Shown piece by piece: positions 17,944 through 26,760 of a stretch of DNA of 53,878 nt. The DNA lies in the NCBI GenBank assembly GCA_025352795.1, contig JANXSF010000140.1, forward strand, positions 1 to 53,878. The letters run 5' to 3'. Positions within the stretch are counted from its first letter, which is position 1, and each line of letters opens with the position of its first letter. The notes beneath the pieces were generated by a model. It was given only the letters and a program-made list of their open reading frames with translations, made no database searches and had not been told where the DNA came from. The stretch comes from Acidobacteriota bacterium. GTDB lineage: Bacteria; Acidobacteriota; Terriglobia; Bryobacterales; Bryobacteraceae. Position numbers and translations under genes: made by a program.

Positions 17944-19416
17944 TTAGACCAGTATTTTCTGAATTAACTCCCCATGCACATCGGTCAATCGGAAGTAGCG
18001 CCCTTGAAACTTGTAGGTAACCTTCTTGTGATCTACGCCCAAGAGGTGCAAGAGGGTTGCCTGCAAGTCATGAACATGGGCTGGGTCGGCAGTGATGTTG
18101 TAGCTGTAATCATCAGTCTCACCCAATGTGAAACCTTTCTTCACACCCGCACCAGCCATCCAAATTGAAAAGTTGCGTGGGTGATGATCCCGACCATAAT
18201 TCGTTTCCGTCAGACGACCTTGGCTGTAAACAGTGCGTCCAAATTCTCCAGCCCAGACCACCAGCGTATCGTCCAACAACCCACGCTGCTTCAAATCCAT
18301 TACTAAACCGGCAGAAGCCTGGTCGGTACCTTTGCATTGCAGGGCGATGTCTCGTGGCAGGTTGTTATGCTGATCCCACCCACGATGATAAATTTGTATG
18401 AAGCGCACGTCGCGTTCGGCCAGGCGTCTGGCTAAAAGACAGTTGGCGGCATAGGTTCCGGGCTTGCGGGCATCGTCGCCGTATAGCTCAAAAGTGGACG
18501 CTGGTTCCTTCGATAGATCCATTAATTCGGGCACCGACGTTTGCATGCGGTAGGCCATTTCGGACTGGGCAATGCGTGTTTCAATTTCAGGATCGCCATA
18601 AGCATCTAGGCGCATTTGATTGAGCTTCTGCACGCTATCGAGCATGCTGCGGCGGGTACTCTTGGCCATACCAGGAGGGTCGCTGAGGAACAAGACGGGA
18701 TCGCCACTGGAGCGGAACTTCACACCTTGAAAATTGGAGGGCAGAAATCCGCTGGACCACAATCGGGAAAACAGTGGTTGATCGTTTGCAGGGGTATTCG
18801 ATTGCGAGACCAAGACGACAAATCCGGGAAGGTTTTGATTCTCACTGCCAAGACCGTAGCTTACCCAGGCACCGATACTGGGACGTCCTGGCTGCTGACT
18901 TCCGGTTTGGATGAAGGTGATGGCTGGGTCGTGATTGATGGCCTCCGTGTGCATCGACTTGATGATGGTGATCTCGTCGACAATCTTTGCTGTGTGTGGC
19001 AGCAGTTCACTGATCCAGGTGCCGCTCTTACCGTGCTGCGCGAATTTGAAAATAGTGGAGGCGACGGGAAACGAAGTCTGTCCTGATGTCATGCCGGTAA
19101 TCCGTTGTCCGTTACGAATGGAATCGGGCAATTCTGAGTTGTGGAATTTCTTCAACTGCGGCTTATAGTCGAATAGATCCAACTGGGAAGGGGCACCGGA
19201 TTGATGCAGAAAGATAACACGCTTGGCCTTGGCGGGGAAATGCGGAAGTCCATTCATTCCGCCTGTTTTCTGATTGCGATCAGTGGATGCGGCTCTGGCG
19301 TCGACGCCCAAAACGGACGCCAATGCTGCGGTTCCAATGCCGGTTGAGGAGAGGCCGAAGAGTCGGCGTCGAGTCATGGCGATGCTTTTCGCATATTCAA
19401 AATCGTAGTGATTCAT
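17944..19416 (-). CDS. DUF1501 protein (Tat-exported, sulfatase-like)
   Basis: The 490-residue protein has a Tat signal ([20 protein letters not shown]) and the DUF1501 landmarks [55 protein letters not shown] and [20 protein letters not shown]. It is two bases downstream of the large cytochrome gene and forms the standard PSD1/DUF1501 pair with it. Role unknown; Tat export together with a haem protein suggests a periplasmic oxidative or hydrolytic process on polysaccharide or related substrates, which is inference. Confidence 0.93.
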   Translation of the reverse strand: MNHYDFEYAKSIAMTRRRLFGLSSTGIGTAALASVLGVDARAASTDRNQKTGGMNGLPHFPAKAKRVIFLHQSGAPSQLDLFDYKPQLKKFHNSELPDSIRNGQRITGMTSGQTSFPVASTIFKFAQHGKSGTWISELLPHTAKIVDEITIIKSMHTEAINHDPAITFIQTGSQQPGRPSIGAWVSYGLGSENQNLPGFVVLVSQSNTPANDQPLFSRLWSSGFLPSNFQGVKFRSSGDPVLFLSDPPGMAKSTRRSMLDSVQKLNQMRLDAYGDPEIETRIAQSEMAYRMQTSVPELMDLSKEPASTFELYGDDARKPGTYAANCLLARRLAERDVRFIQIYHRGWDQHNNLPRDIALQCKGTDQASAGLVMDLKQRGLLDDTLVVWAGEFGRTVYSQGRLTETNYGRDHHPRNFSIWMAGAGVKKGFTLGETDDYSYNITADPAHVHDLQATLLHLLGVDHKKVTYKFQGRYFRLTDVHGELIQKILV

Positions 19417-19418
19417 AC

Positions 19419-22400
19419 TTATTCCTTGGTGATCACTTCGTCGAGGTTCAACAGGGTGCTGGCAAGTGTGGTCCAGCCAGCGAGTTCTGACTTATTGAGC
19501 GCAGGATCTATCGGCGCTTCCCCGATTGACAACAGTTCGCCTGCTGCTTTGATGTTCCCTGCATAGAGAGAGGTTTGTTCCTTAACCAGCAACGTAAGAA
19601 CCACCAATTCCTTAGGCTGAGGCTTGCGTCCTGTAGCCAGCTCAAACCCATAGCGGATACGGGATGCAGTGTCTTTGCCGCCCTCTTTCAACATGCGCTC
19701 AGCCAGCAGACGTGATGCTTCAAGGTAAGTAGGATCGTTCCAAAGCACCAAGGCCTGCAGCGGCGTGTTGGTAACCGCTCTACGAGCAATGCACTTTTCC
19801 CGATCCGGCGCGTCGAACGTGGATAGCGAAGCCGGGGGAGCTGTTCGCTTCCAAAAGGTGTACATACTGCGGCGGTATAAATCGCTGCCGTGACTCTGTT
19901 TATACGTCTGCGCAGAATAGACTCCACCATAAGAAAGTTCTTCCCAAACTCCGGGAGGTTGATAGGGAAAAACGCTCTTGCCGCCAACTGATGAATTGAG
20001 AAGCCCACTGACGAACAATGCATTGTCGCGCACAGTTTCGGCGGGCAATCGGAAACGCGGCCCACGGGCTAATAGACGATTTTCGGGATCGAGTTCACGC
20101 AGGGAAGCCGTTGTTTGGGAAGACTGCTGGTAGGTGACGCTGTTCACAATCAACCGCTGCATGGCTTTGACGTCCCAACCTGAGCGCACGAATTCAGTGG
20201 CTAAATAATCGAGTAGTTCCTGGTGTGATGGAGGCTCGCCTTGAGACCCGAAGTCTTCGGCTGTTTTCACCAGGCCGATGCCAAAGTAGTTCTGCCAATA
20301 GCGATTCACGGCCACTCGTGCTGTTAACGGATGGTTAGGATTCACCAGCCAGCGCGCCAATCCATAACGATTCTTGGGCAGTCCGGATTCGATAGGTTCC
20401 AGCATGGCTGGGGAATTTGCCATCACCTTTTCACCTTTGGTGGCATAGTCCCCACGGGCCAGAATAAATGTGTCCCGAGGCTTTTCCATGTCGGCCATCA
20501 CCATTACAGAAGGGACGGTCAGTTCCAGCCGATCGCGCTGAGCTTTCAGTTCCTTGAGATCCACATAAATTTTGCGCTGTTCAACGGGGGCTTCTTTGGA
20601 TAGAAAATAATCCTTGAGCCTCGCCGACTGATCTTTATTTCGTTTATTTGTGGCATTGAACAACATCCAGCGCAAAGGTTCCGATGTTGTCAATTGTTCG
20701 GCGAGTTGTTGCGATGCGGTCTTGCTGTAAATTCGCAAATCATCGAGCTGTCCAAAGAGTCCACCGACTCCACCTTGGATCTGAATTGCAGCACTGGTTC
20801 CGGTGGAATCCACGCCAGCATCACCGCTGACATCGAAACTTTCTGCCTTGCCGTTTAAGAAAATCTTCAAGCCTGTGGCGCTGCCGCTGCCTTCGCTGGC
20901 AATGGTGATGTGCGTCCATTCACTTTGGGCGATGCGTGTTTTGGTAAGCAATACCACAGATTTTCCAGCGCTAGCAGAAAACTGCATACGCACATTTCCA
21001 ACCAGCTTCAATCCGGGGATAGCTTCGGGTTCTTCCCAAGTGATGCTCCAACCGCGACCGGCTTTATCCATCTGCGCCAGAAAAGTCATCTTTCTATCAC
21101 CTGTAGGTTTCACCCAAAACGCCAGCGTGAAGGGCTTGCGCAGGTCGATTTCAGGCGTTCCGGGCAAGTCTACCCGAGTCTGCTGGCCACCGAAGGAAGC
21201 GGCTCTACCGACAATGCCATCGCCATAGGTAACCTCGCCTTCAATCGCTCTACCGTGACGATATCCACCGGCCACGTCGGCCAAGCTATCGTCCAGTTCG
21301 TAGTGTGCAATCAAGCCTTGACGGGCGTTGGTTGGAAATTTCGCCAGACCAGTTTTTTCCCAGACCATCTGCATTTTAGCCATTTCTTTTTCTGGAAGAA
21401 GTTTTTCTTTGGCCGGGATGACGGTGCCCAACTCATCCAGCATCTGCTTTTCAGGACTGGGCAACAGCATCATCGGCTCGGCATTACCTTTGCGACCATC
21501 CAAGCCTTTCTCTGCAAGTGTGTTGAAGAAGGCGGCCATTTGGTAATAATCTTTTTGCCGCATGGGATCGTATTTGTGGTCATGGCATTTGGCACATCCC
21601 ATGGTTAATCCCATCCAGACGACGGAAGTTGTTTCTACGCGATCGGCCACATACTCCGCCTGATACTCTTCGGGGATGGCGCCGCCTTCAAAATTGATCA
21701 TGTGGTTGCGGTTGAACCCTGTAGCTGTCTTTGAGGCGACGTTGGAGCCAGGCATAAGATCTCCGGCCAATTGCTCCACAGTGAATTGATCGAACGGCTT
21801 ATTTTCGTTGAACGATTGAATCACCCAATCGCGCCAGGGGGACATGTCACGATGGCTGTCAATATGGTAGCCATGGGTATCGGCGTATCGCGCCAAATCC
21901 AGCCAGCTCATGGTCATCTTTTCCCCGTAGCGTTGGGATGCCAGAAGTCGGTCAACCTGCTTCTGATAAGCGGTAGCGGATTTGTCAGCTACGAATGCGG
22001 CAATCTCTGCGGGAGTTGGTGGCAAGCCGGTTAAATCGAAACTCAAACGTCGTAAAAGGGTGGGTCGGTCCGCCGCTGGGGACATTTTCAGACCCTCTTT
22101 TTCAAGCCGCGCGACTATGAAATTATCCACTGCGTTGCTGATTTTCGCCTTGGTGGTGACGTCGGGAATCATTGGTGACTTAGGAGCTTCAAATGCCCAG
22201 TGCGAAGTCCAGGGAGCCCCACCATCAATCCATTGCTTGACCAAAGCCACTTGGTGTTCATTCAAGGGTGAGCCAGCACTGGCCGGAGGCATTCGCAAAG
22301 CGGCGTTCTGATGGGAAATTCGTTCCATCAGCTTACTGCCAGCACTGTTGCCAGGGACAATCACCGCGCCGTTTTTACGTTCACCAAAAGCCCCTTCACG

Positions 22401-22562
22401 AGTGTCCAGACGCAGCCCTGCCATCCGCTTTTTTTCGTCCGGCCCATGACAGCTAAAACACTTGTCCGAAAGGATCGGCCGAATGTCACGACTGAAATCA
22501 AGTTTCGCAGGTGCGGCGATTGCGAGAGCTGGAACAAGCCAGCAAACCAATAATTTGCTCAT
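19419..22562 (-). CDS. PSCyt1-DUF1549-LamG-DUF1553 (PSD1) exported cytochrome
   Basis: The 1047-residue exported protein has, in order, a signal peptide, a Planctomycete cytochrome C domain with CFSCH (residues 35-39; [15 protein letters not shown]), DUF1549 (PSCyt2; around residues 150-360, with a second haem motif [11 protein letters not shown]), a LamG/concanavalin-like domain (about 405-620; [18 protein letters not shown] and [13 protein letters not shown]) and DUF1553 (PSD1; [19 protein letters not shown] and [18 protein letters not shown]). LamG suggests carbohydrate binding. It is paired with the DUF1501 gene. Enzymatic function is not established for the family. Confidence 0.93.
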   Translation of the reverse strand: MSKLLVCWLVPALAIAAPAKLDFSRDIRPILSDKCFSCHGPDEKKRMAGLRLDTREGAFGERKNGAVIVPGNSAGSKLMERISHQNAALRMPPASAGSPLNEHQVALVKQWIDGGAPWTSHWAFEAPKSPMIPDVTTKAKISNAVDNFIVARLEKEGLKMSPAADRPTLLRRLSFDLTGLPPTPAEIAAFVADKSATAYQKQVDRLLASQRYGEKMTMSWLDLARYADTHGYHIDSHRDMSPWRDWVIQSFNENKPFDQFTVEQLAGDLMPGSNVASKTATGFNRNHMINFEGGAIPEEYQAEYVADRVETTSVVWMGLTMGCAKCHDHKYDPMRQKDYYQMAAFFNTLAEKGLDGRKGNAEPMMLLPSPEKQMLDELGTVIPAKEKLLPEKEMAKMQMVWEKTGLAKFPTNARQGLIAHYELDDSLADVAGGYRHGRAIEGEVTYGDGIVGRAASFGGQQTRVDLPGTPEIDLRKPFTLAFWVKPTGDRKMTFLAQMDKAGRGWSITWEEPEAIPGLKLVGNVRMQFSASAGKSVVLLTKTRIAQSEWTHITIASEGSGSATGLKIFLNGKAESFDVSGDAGVDSTGTSAAIQIQGGVGGLFGQLDDLRIYSKTASQQLAEQLTTSEPLRWMLFNATNKRNKDQSARLKDYFLSKEAPVEQRKIYVDLKELKAQRDRLELTVPSVMVMADMEKPRDTFILARGDYATKGEKVMANSPAMLEPIESGLPKNRYGLARWLVNPNHPLTARVAVNRYWQNYFGIGLVKTAEDFGSQGEPPSHQELLDYLATEFVRSGWDVKAMQRLIVNSVTYQQSSQTTASLRELDPENRLLARGPRFRLPAETVRDNALFVSGLLNSSVGGKSVFPYQPPGVWEELSYGGVYSAQTYKQSHGSDLYRRSMYTFWKRTAPPASLSTFDAPDREKCIARRAVTNTPLQALVLWNDPTYLEASRLLAERMLKEGGKDTASRIRYGFELATGRKPQPKELVVLTLLVKEQTSLYAGNIKAAGELLSIGEAPIDPALNKSELAGWTTLASTLLNLDEVITKE

Positions 22563-22610
22563 AAAAAGAATCTATACGAATTCTATCTGATTCTTAATGG
22601 CGTTGAGTGA

Positions 22611-23552
22611 TTAACCCGCTGCCGCCAGTTCTGGAGCTTCTAACAAGTTAGATGGCGCAGGTCGCCACACCATCTGACTTTCCTCGGCTGCGTCCACTCC
22701 CTTGATCGTTATGGAATATTTGCCGGAGTCGGTACGCACAATGTGGCCTTGTCCCTTCAAGTACCAAAGTGTGAACTCCAAATGTTCCCGAGGCACGCCC
22801 AGCAGCTCTTCCAGATCTTGAATGCTCAACGCAGCAGATTCCGGTTCGTTCAACCGCTTTGTATAAAGCGCACCCAGCGCACCCGCTCGCTTTCGCTTTT
22901 CGTCACCCACTCCATTGGCCGCGGTGCTTTGATCGAAGATTTTCCAACGGCGCGTCCGATGCAACTGGGTGGCAATGTCATAAGCAGCCCGTTGTTCAGG
23001 ATCGCTCAGAACTCGGTATGCGTCGGTAATTAGGCGAAAGCGCTTGGGGTTGCCAGACTCTTTATTGTCTGGATGATATCGTTGCGCCATTAGCCGATAG
23101 ACCCGTTGAATGGTTTCCTGATCGGCCTTCATATGCAGTTGCAGTAGCTCGTAGTGGTCTTCAATCGACTCCCAATCGGCTTCCTTCATATCTACTGTTT
23201 TGTCTTCTTCAATCGACGCTTTTACTTCAGGTTTTTTGGCCATAACCGGATTGCCAATGAACAAAAGCCCCGTCCTGAAACGACCGCTTTTCGTCTGTCT
23301 GCACCAGGCCACGGAAGCACGCTGTTGTTGTGCCCCGGTGCCCCAATCCCCAATCAATAGGACTTCCAAATTCAAGGCCAGAAGGGTATCGGAAACAATT
23401 CCTATGCCACCGCCCCCCGAATCAAATACTTCAACTGGCAGGCTTTGGTGGGAACCATCCCCCTTGGCAAATTGCAGTTGCAATTGACCGGATACTTGTC
23501 GGTCTCTTTCTCTAACACGCCGTTCAGGGGATATTTCGTCAGCAAGGATCAC
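22611..23552 (-). CDS. PilZ-like/J-domain fusion protein with C-terminal winged-helix-like region
   Basis: The 313-residue protein combines three parts. Residues about 5-105 look like a PilZ domain (RRVRERDR; VEVFDSGGGGIGIV; QQQRASVAWCRQTKSGRFRT), although the DxSxxG motif is altered. Residues about 133-193 are a J domain with the intact HPD (160-162) in AQRYHPDNKE and ITDAYRVLSDPEQRAAYD. Residues about 222-290 resemble a winged helix (LSIQDLEELLGVPREHLEFT and GKYSITIKGVD). The J domain should stimulate a DnaK ATPase. The PilZ part is close in sequence to the stand-alone protein encoded just upstream. I do not know this architecture from characterised proteins. Confidence 0.8.
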   Translation of the reverse strand: MILADEISPERRVRERDRQVSGQLQLQFAKGDGSHQSLPVEVFDSGGGGIGIVSDTLLALNLEVLLIGDWGTGAQQQRASVAWCRQTKSGRFRTGLLFIGNPVMAKKPEVKASIEEDKTVDMKEADWESIEDHYELLQLHMKADQETIQRVYRLMAQRYHPDNKESGNPKRFRLITDAYRVLSDPEQRAAYDIATQLHRTRRWKIFDQSTAANGVGDEKRKRAGALGALYTKRLNEPESAALSIQDLEELLGVPREHLEFTLWYLKGQGHIVRTDSGKYSITIKGVDAAEESQMVWRPAPSNLLEAPELAAAG

Positions 23553-23641
23553 TCTTCACTTTTCGACCCGAATCGACTCCTTCGTATAAGGAACTTCCTC
23601 GAAATCATTCAGGGAAAGCAACTGATGTTTGCTCAATAGAA

Positions 23642-23995
23642 TTACTTAAACTCTTCGCCGATCAAAACAGGTTCACCCAGCAACCGGAGTCCTATCCGGT
23701 ATCGACCACTCTTAGTAGGACGGCACCATCTGACCGAAGATCGCTGTTGGACAAGGGCGCCGTCCCACTTCATGCAGATTGTCACCTCCGAATGTTGATG
23801 CAAAGGTTCGGCTGTATTGACACCCAAACCATGCGCATCCACGTTCACCAGCATGGCGACCATGGTTCTATATACACCCGATCCATCAGAATATTGAATG
23901 GCCAAGCTCGTGGAATCCATCCGCAAGCGGTCCGCATCGCGCTTTTCTTGAATCGTACGCTGAATGGCTAATGACGTGATCATGCTACCACTCAA
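23642..23995 (-). CDS. Stand-alone PilZ-like protein
   Basis: The 117-residue protein has an RDADRLR motif near residue 20-26, the second strand block VNVDAHGLGVNT (DxSxxG with His replacing Ser), and QQRSSVRWCRPTKSGRYRIG, which is nearly the same as the matching segment of the downstream PilZ/J-domain protein. PilZ domains usually bind c-di-GMP; the altered motif makes that uncertain. The two genes are in the same direction 89 bases apart. I see no membrane segment. Confidence 0.72.
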   Translation of the reverse strand: MSGSMITSLAIQRTIQEKRDADRLRMDSTSLAIQYSDGSGVYRTMVAMLVNVDAHGLGVNTAEPLHQHSEVTICMKWDGALVQQRSSVRWCRPTKSGRYRIGLRLLGEPVLIGEEFK

Positions 23996-24127
23996 CTCGA
24001 CCCAGACGGGAAAAACTTTCTAAGAAAAATGTCCAGATGAAGACATTGGTTCACCTAAGCCTGCTTAATCCTTCAGGGCATGGGGAAGTTTTGCGCTACC
24101 ATTTCTATTCAGCAAAAGGAGTTCGGA

Positions 24128-24889
24128 TTGTCAGCACATAGCCTTGAAGGAAAGACGGCACTGGTCACTGGTGGTGGTAGAGGTATCGGGAAAGCGATTG
24201 CCTATCGGTTGGCAGAAGCGGGGGCCAACGTAGTGATCGCCAGCCGCAAATTGGAGAACCTGGAAAGCACTGCTCATGAATTTCGCGATCTGCCTGGGAA
24301 GACCGCGCCGTTCGCTTGCCATGTAGGCCGTAAGAGTGATTTGGAAGGGTTGGTTACCTACACGGAAAAACTGTTCGGACCGGTGGACATTCTGGTGAAT
24401 AATTCGGCTACGAACATTGGACAAGGTCTGGCACTGGAAGTAAGTGACGAAGCCATTTTGAAGACTCTGGAAATAAACGTTCTAGCGGCTCACCGCTTAA
24501 TCAAGTTGACGGTTCCAAAAATGATAGAACGTAAGAATGGTTCCGTGATCAACGTGGCATCCATAGCTGGTTTACGTCCACAACCACATGGCTTAGTTTA
24601 TTCGTTCACCAAGGCGGGACTGATTATGATGACCCGTGTTTGGGCCATTGAATTTGGTCCTTCCAATGTACGCGTAAATGCCATTTGCCCTGGCTTGATT
24701 GAAACCGAATTCAGTTCTTTCTTCTGGCAGGATGAAAAGCACATGGCAGCTCTACGAACTTCGCAGCCCATTCCCAGAACCGGCAAACCCGAAGAGATTG
24801 GTGGTATCGCATTATTTTTGGCAGGACCGGAGTCTACTTTTGTCACTGGCCAGACCTTTGTCATTGATGGTGGAGCCACGGCCAAGTGA
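24128..24889 (+). CDS. Short-chain dehydrogenase/reductase (FabG/gluconate 5-dehydrogenase type)
   Basis: The classical SDR of about 253 residues has TGGGRGIG (cofactor binding, residues 14-21), NNSA in place of NNAG, the catalytic serine in INVASIAG and the YSFTK (YxxxK) motif, and the C-terminal [15 protein letters not shown]. It is NAD(P)H-dependent on a hydroxyl/carbonyl substrate that the sequence does not specify. I chose TTG 24128, six bases after AAGGAG (24116-24121), over the upstream in-frame ATG 24080. It is coupled to the downstream thioesterase. Confidence 0.9.
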   Translation: MSAHSLEGKTALVTGGGRGIGKAIAYRLAEAGANVVIASRKLENLESTAHEFRDLPGKTAPFACHVGRKSDLEGLVTYTEKLFGPVDILVNNSATNIGQGLALEVSDEAILKTLEINVLAAHRLIKLTVPKMIERKNGSVINVASIAGLRPQPHGLVYSFTKAGLIMMTRVWAIEFGPSNVRVNAICPGLIETEFSSFFWQDEKHMAALRTSQPIPRTGKPEEIGGIALFLAGPESTFVTGQTFVIDGGATAK

Positions 24890-25263
24890 TGGACAGTTTT
24901 GAACAGTTCCTGAAAATCAGAATTGTGAAAAAGCATGAAGATGGGGTGACTATCTCTTTACCTTTGCGCCAGGAATTCATGAATAACGCTGGGGTGCTAC
25001 ATGGGGGGATTATTGCGACGCTAGCGGATGAAGCAGTTGGCTTCGCCGTTGATTTTCACTTCAAGCGCAAGCAGCGAATTACTACGACTGAGCTAAAAGT
25101 AAACTATCTGTTACCAGTTAAGGGAAAGCGGCTTTCAGCTCGCTGCTATCTGCTGCGAGTGGGCCGACATTTGTGTGTCGGTCGTGTGGATCTGCTGGAC
25201 GACAGCAAACGCTTAGTGGCCATTGCGACGGCAACTTACATGCTGTTGGGGCCTGCAACTTAG
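24889..25263 (+). CDS. PaaI-type hotdog thioesterase
   Basis: The roughly 124-residue protein has the hotdog signature MNNAGVLHGGIIATLADEAV (GxxHGG followed by catalytic Asp), then TTELKVNYLLPVKGKRLSAR, as in PaaI/YbgC-like acyl-CoA thioesterases. It hydrolyses acyl-CoA; the acyl group is unknown. The ATG at 24889 overlaps the SDR stop (TGATG); GTG 24886 is an alternative with a four-base overlap. Coupling to an SDR suggests action on the same acyl-CoA intermediates. Confidence 0.88.
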   Translation: MDSFEQFLKIRIVKKHEDGVTISLPLRQEFMNNAGVLHGGIIATLADEAVGFAVDFHFKRKQRITTTELKVNYLLPVKGKRLSARCYLLRVGRHLCVGRVDLLDDSKRLVAIATATYMLLGPAT

Positions 25264-25332
25264 AATTTAAGCGGACAGGCAGGGATGCCAAATATCACCC
25301 AGATTGTGTTACCAGCGTGCATCGGCGTCCAT

Positions 25333-25355
25333 CAGCGGCAGATTAATGGCCGCTG
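25333..25355. terminator. Hairpin between convergent genes, possible terminator
   Basis: CAGCGGC (25333-25339) and GCCGCTG (25349-25355) form a seven-base-pair stem with a nine-base loop, between the thioesterase stop (25263) and the DUF1501 stop (25368). No T-run follows, so it would be a weak or Rho-assisted stop at best. Confidence 0.35.
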
Positions 25356-25367
25356 CTAGGCGCATGG

Positions 25368-26750
25368 CTAGCTGAGAATTTCTGTCACCACGCGGCCATA
25401 AACATCGGTCAATCGAAAGTCGCGACCGGCGTAGCGATAGGTCAACTTATCGTGATTCAATCCCATTAAATGAAGCATAGTCGCGTGCAGATCGTGGATG
25501 TGTACTTTATCCGCTACGGCAGCGCCTGATAGTGGATCACAAACACCATAGCGCATTCCACCTTTCACTCCGCCGCCAGCCAGCCACATGCTGAAGCCTC
25601 GGGAATTATGTTGCCGACCGTCGCCATTTTGGCCAGTCGGTGTGCGACCAAATTCACCACCCCAGACGATCAGCGTATCGTCCCACAATCCCCGTTGCTT
25701 CAAATCTGTAAACAATGCCGCAATCGGTTGATCAATGGCTTTGGTATTGTTGGCCATGCGTTGCGTCAGGTTGTTGTGATGGTCCCAACCATCGTTGCCC
25801 AGCTCAATAAAGCGAACGCCAGATTCAGCTAAACGGCGGGCCAGTAGACATTGCGTACCAAAGGTTTTGGTGGACGCATCGTTCAGCCCGTACATCTCTT
25901 TAGTGGCATCGGTTTCTTTTTCGATCCCAATAATGCCCGGCACAGAACTCTGCATTCGGAAGGCCAGTTCATAGGATTGAATGACGCCTTCCAGTTCCCC
26001 ATCCACCTTGGCCTTGTCCTTGTACTGGCGATTCAGCGTTTGCAGAAAGTCCAACTGCTTGCGCTGGTCGACGGCATTCATCTGCGGATTTTTGATGTTG
26101 GGAACCATGTCATCACCCACATTCACCGGTGTTCCCTGATACGGTGCAGGTAAAAATGCTGACCCGTAATTCTGCGCTCCTCCCGTATTGGGAGGGTTGA
26201 TGGTGATGAAGCCGGGCATGTTCTGATTTTCCGTCCCCAACCCATAAACGGTCCAGGATCCCATGGATGGACGAACGAAGGTAAAACTGCCAGTATGCAG
26301 AAAAAGGCTCGCCTGCGGGTGTGCGGCGCTATCGGTGTGCATGCCGTTGAGTATGCAAAGGGAATCGGCATGCTTCTCTAAATGAGGGAAGCGATCAGAA
26401 ATTTGTAGCCCGCTTTGGCCGCGCGGTTCAAACTTATAGCGAGGGGCCATCAGCTTTCCATTGCGCTTGCCGGGTCCGCCAGTTGGATCAGCAGATGTTT
26501 CCTTATCACCGGCTTTTTCCAGTTCAGGGCTGTAGTCAAACGTTTCCCACTGGCTGGGTGCGCCGGCCATATAGAGAAAAATTACACGTTTTATTTTTGC
26601 TGGAAAGTGAGGTGCCCGCGCAGCTAGAGGATTGGTGTAAGTTGTCCCCGCGTTGAGCATGCCACCAAGAGCCAAAAATCCGAAGCCGCAAGAAGTGCCG
26701 CGCAGCATTTCACGACGAGTGGGTTGGTAAATATGATTCGTTTCGTTCAT
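25368..26750 (-). CDS. DUF1501 protein (Tat-exported, sulfatase-like)
   Basis: The 460-residue protein has a Tat-type N-terminus (TRREMLRGTSCGFGFLALGG) and the DUF1501 landmarks KRVIFLYMAGAPSQWETFDY, FIELGNDGWDHHNNLTQRMA, LIVWGGEFGRTPTGQNG and the HIHDLHATMLHLMGLNHDKL end shared with its homologue at 17944-19416. It lies 10 bases downstream of its own cytochrome gene, the second such pair in the window. Role unknown. Confidence 0.93.
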   Translation of the reverse strand: MNETNHIYQPTRREMLRGTSCGFGFLALGGMLNAGTTYTNPLAARAPHFPAKIKRVIFLYMAGAPSQWETFDYSPELEKAGDKETSADPTGGPGKRNGKLMAPRYKFEPRGQSGLQISDRFPHLEKHADSLCILNGMHTDSAAHPQASLFLHTGSFTFVRPSMGSWTVYGLGTENQNMPGFITINPPNTGGAQNYGSAFLPAPYQGTPVNVGDDMVPNIKNPQMNAVDQRKQLDFLQTLNRQYKDKAKVDGELEGVIQSYELAFRMQSSVPGIIGIEKETDATKEMYGLNDASTKTFGTQCLLARRLAESGVRFIELGNDGWDHHNNLTQRMANNTKAIDQPIAALFTDLKQRGLWDDTLIVWGGEFGRTPTGQNGDGRQHNSRGFSMWLAGGGVKGGMRYGVCDPLSGAAVADKVHIHDLHATMLHLMGLNHDKLTYRYAGRDFRLTDVYGRVVTEILS

Positions 26751-26760
26751 ACTGATTCTC

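Noticed and set aside
20910-21608. 232-codon plus-strand frame opposite the LamG cytochrome
   Set aside because: Shadow of the real minus-strand gene; no recognisable family.
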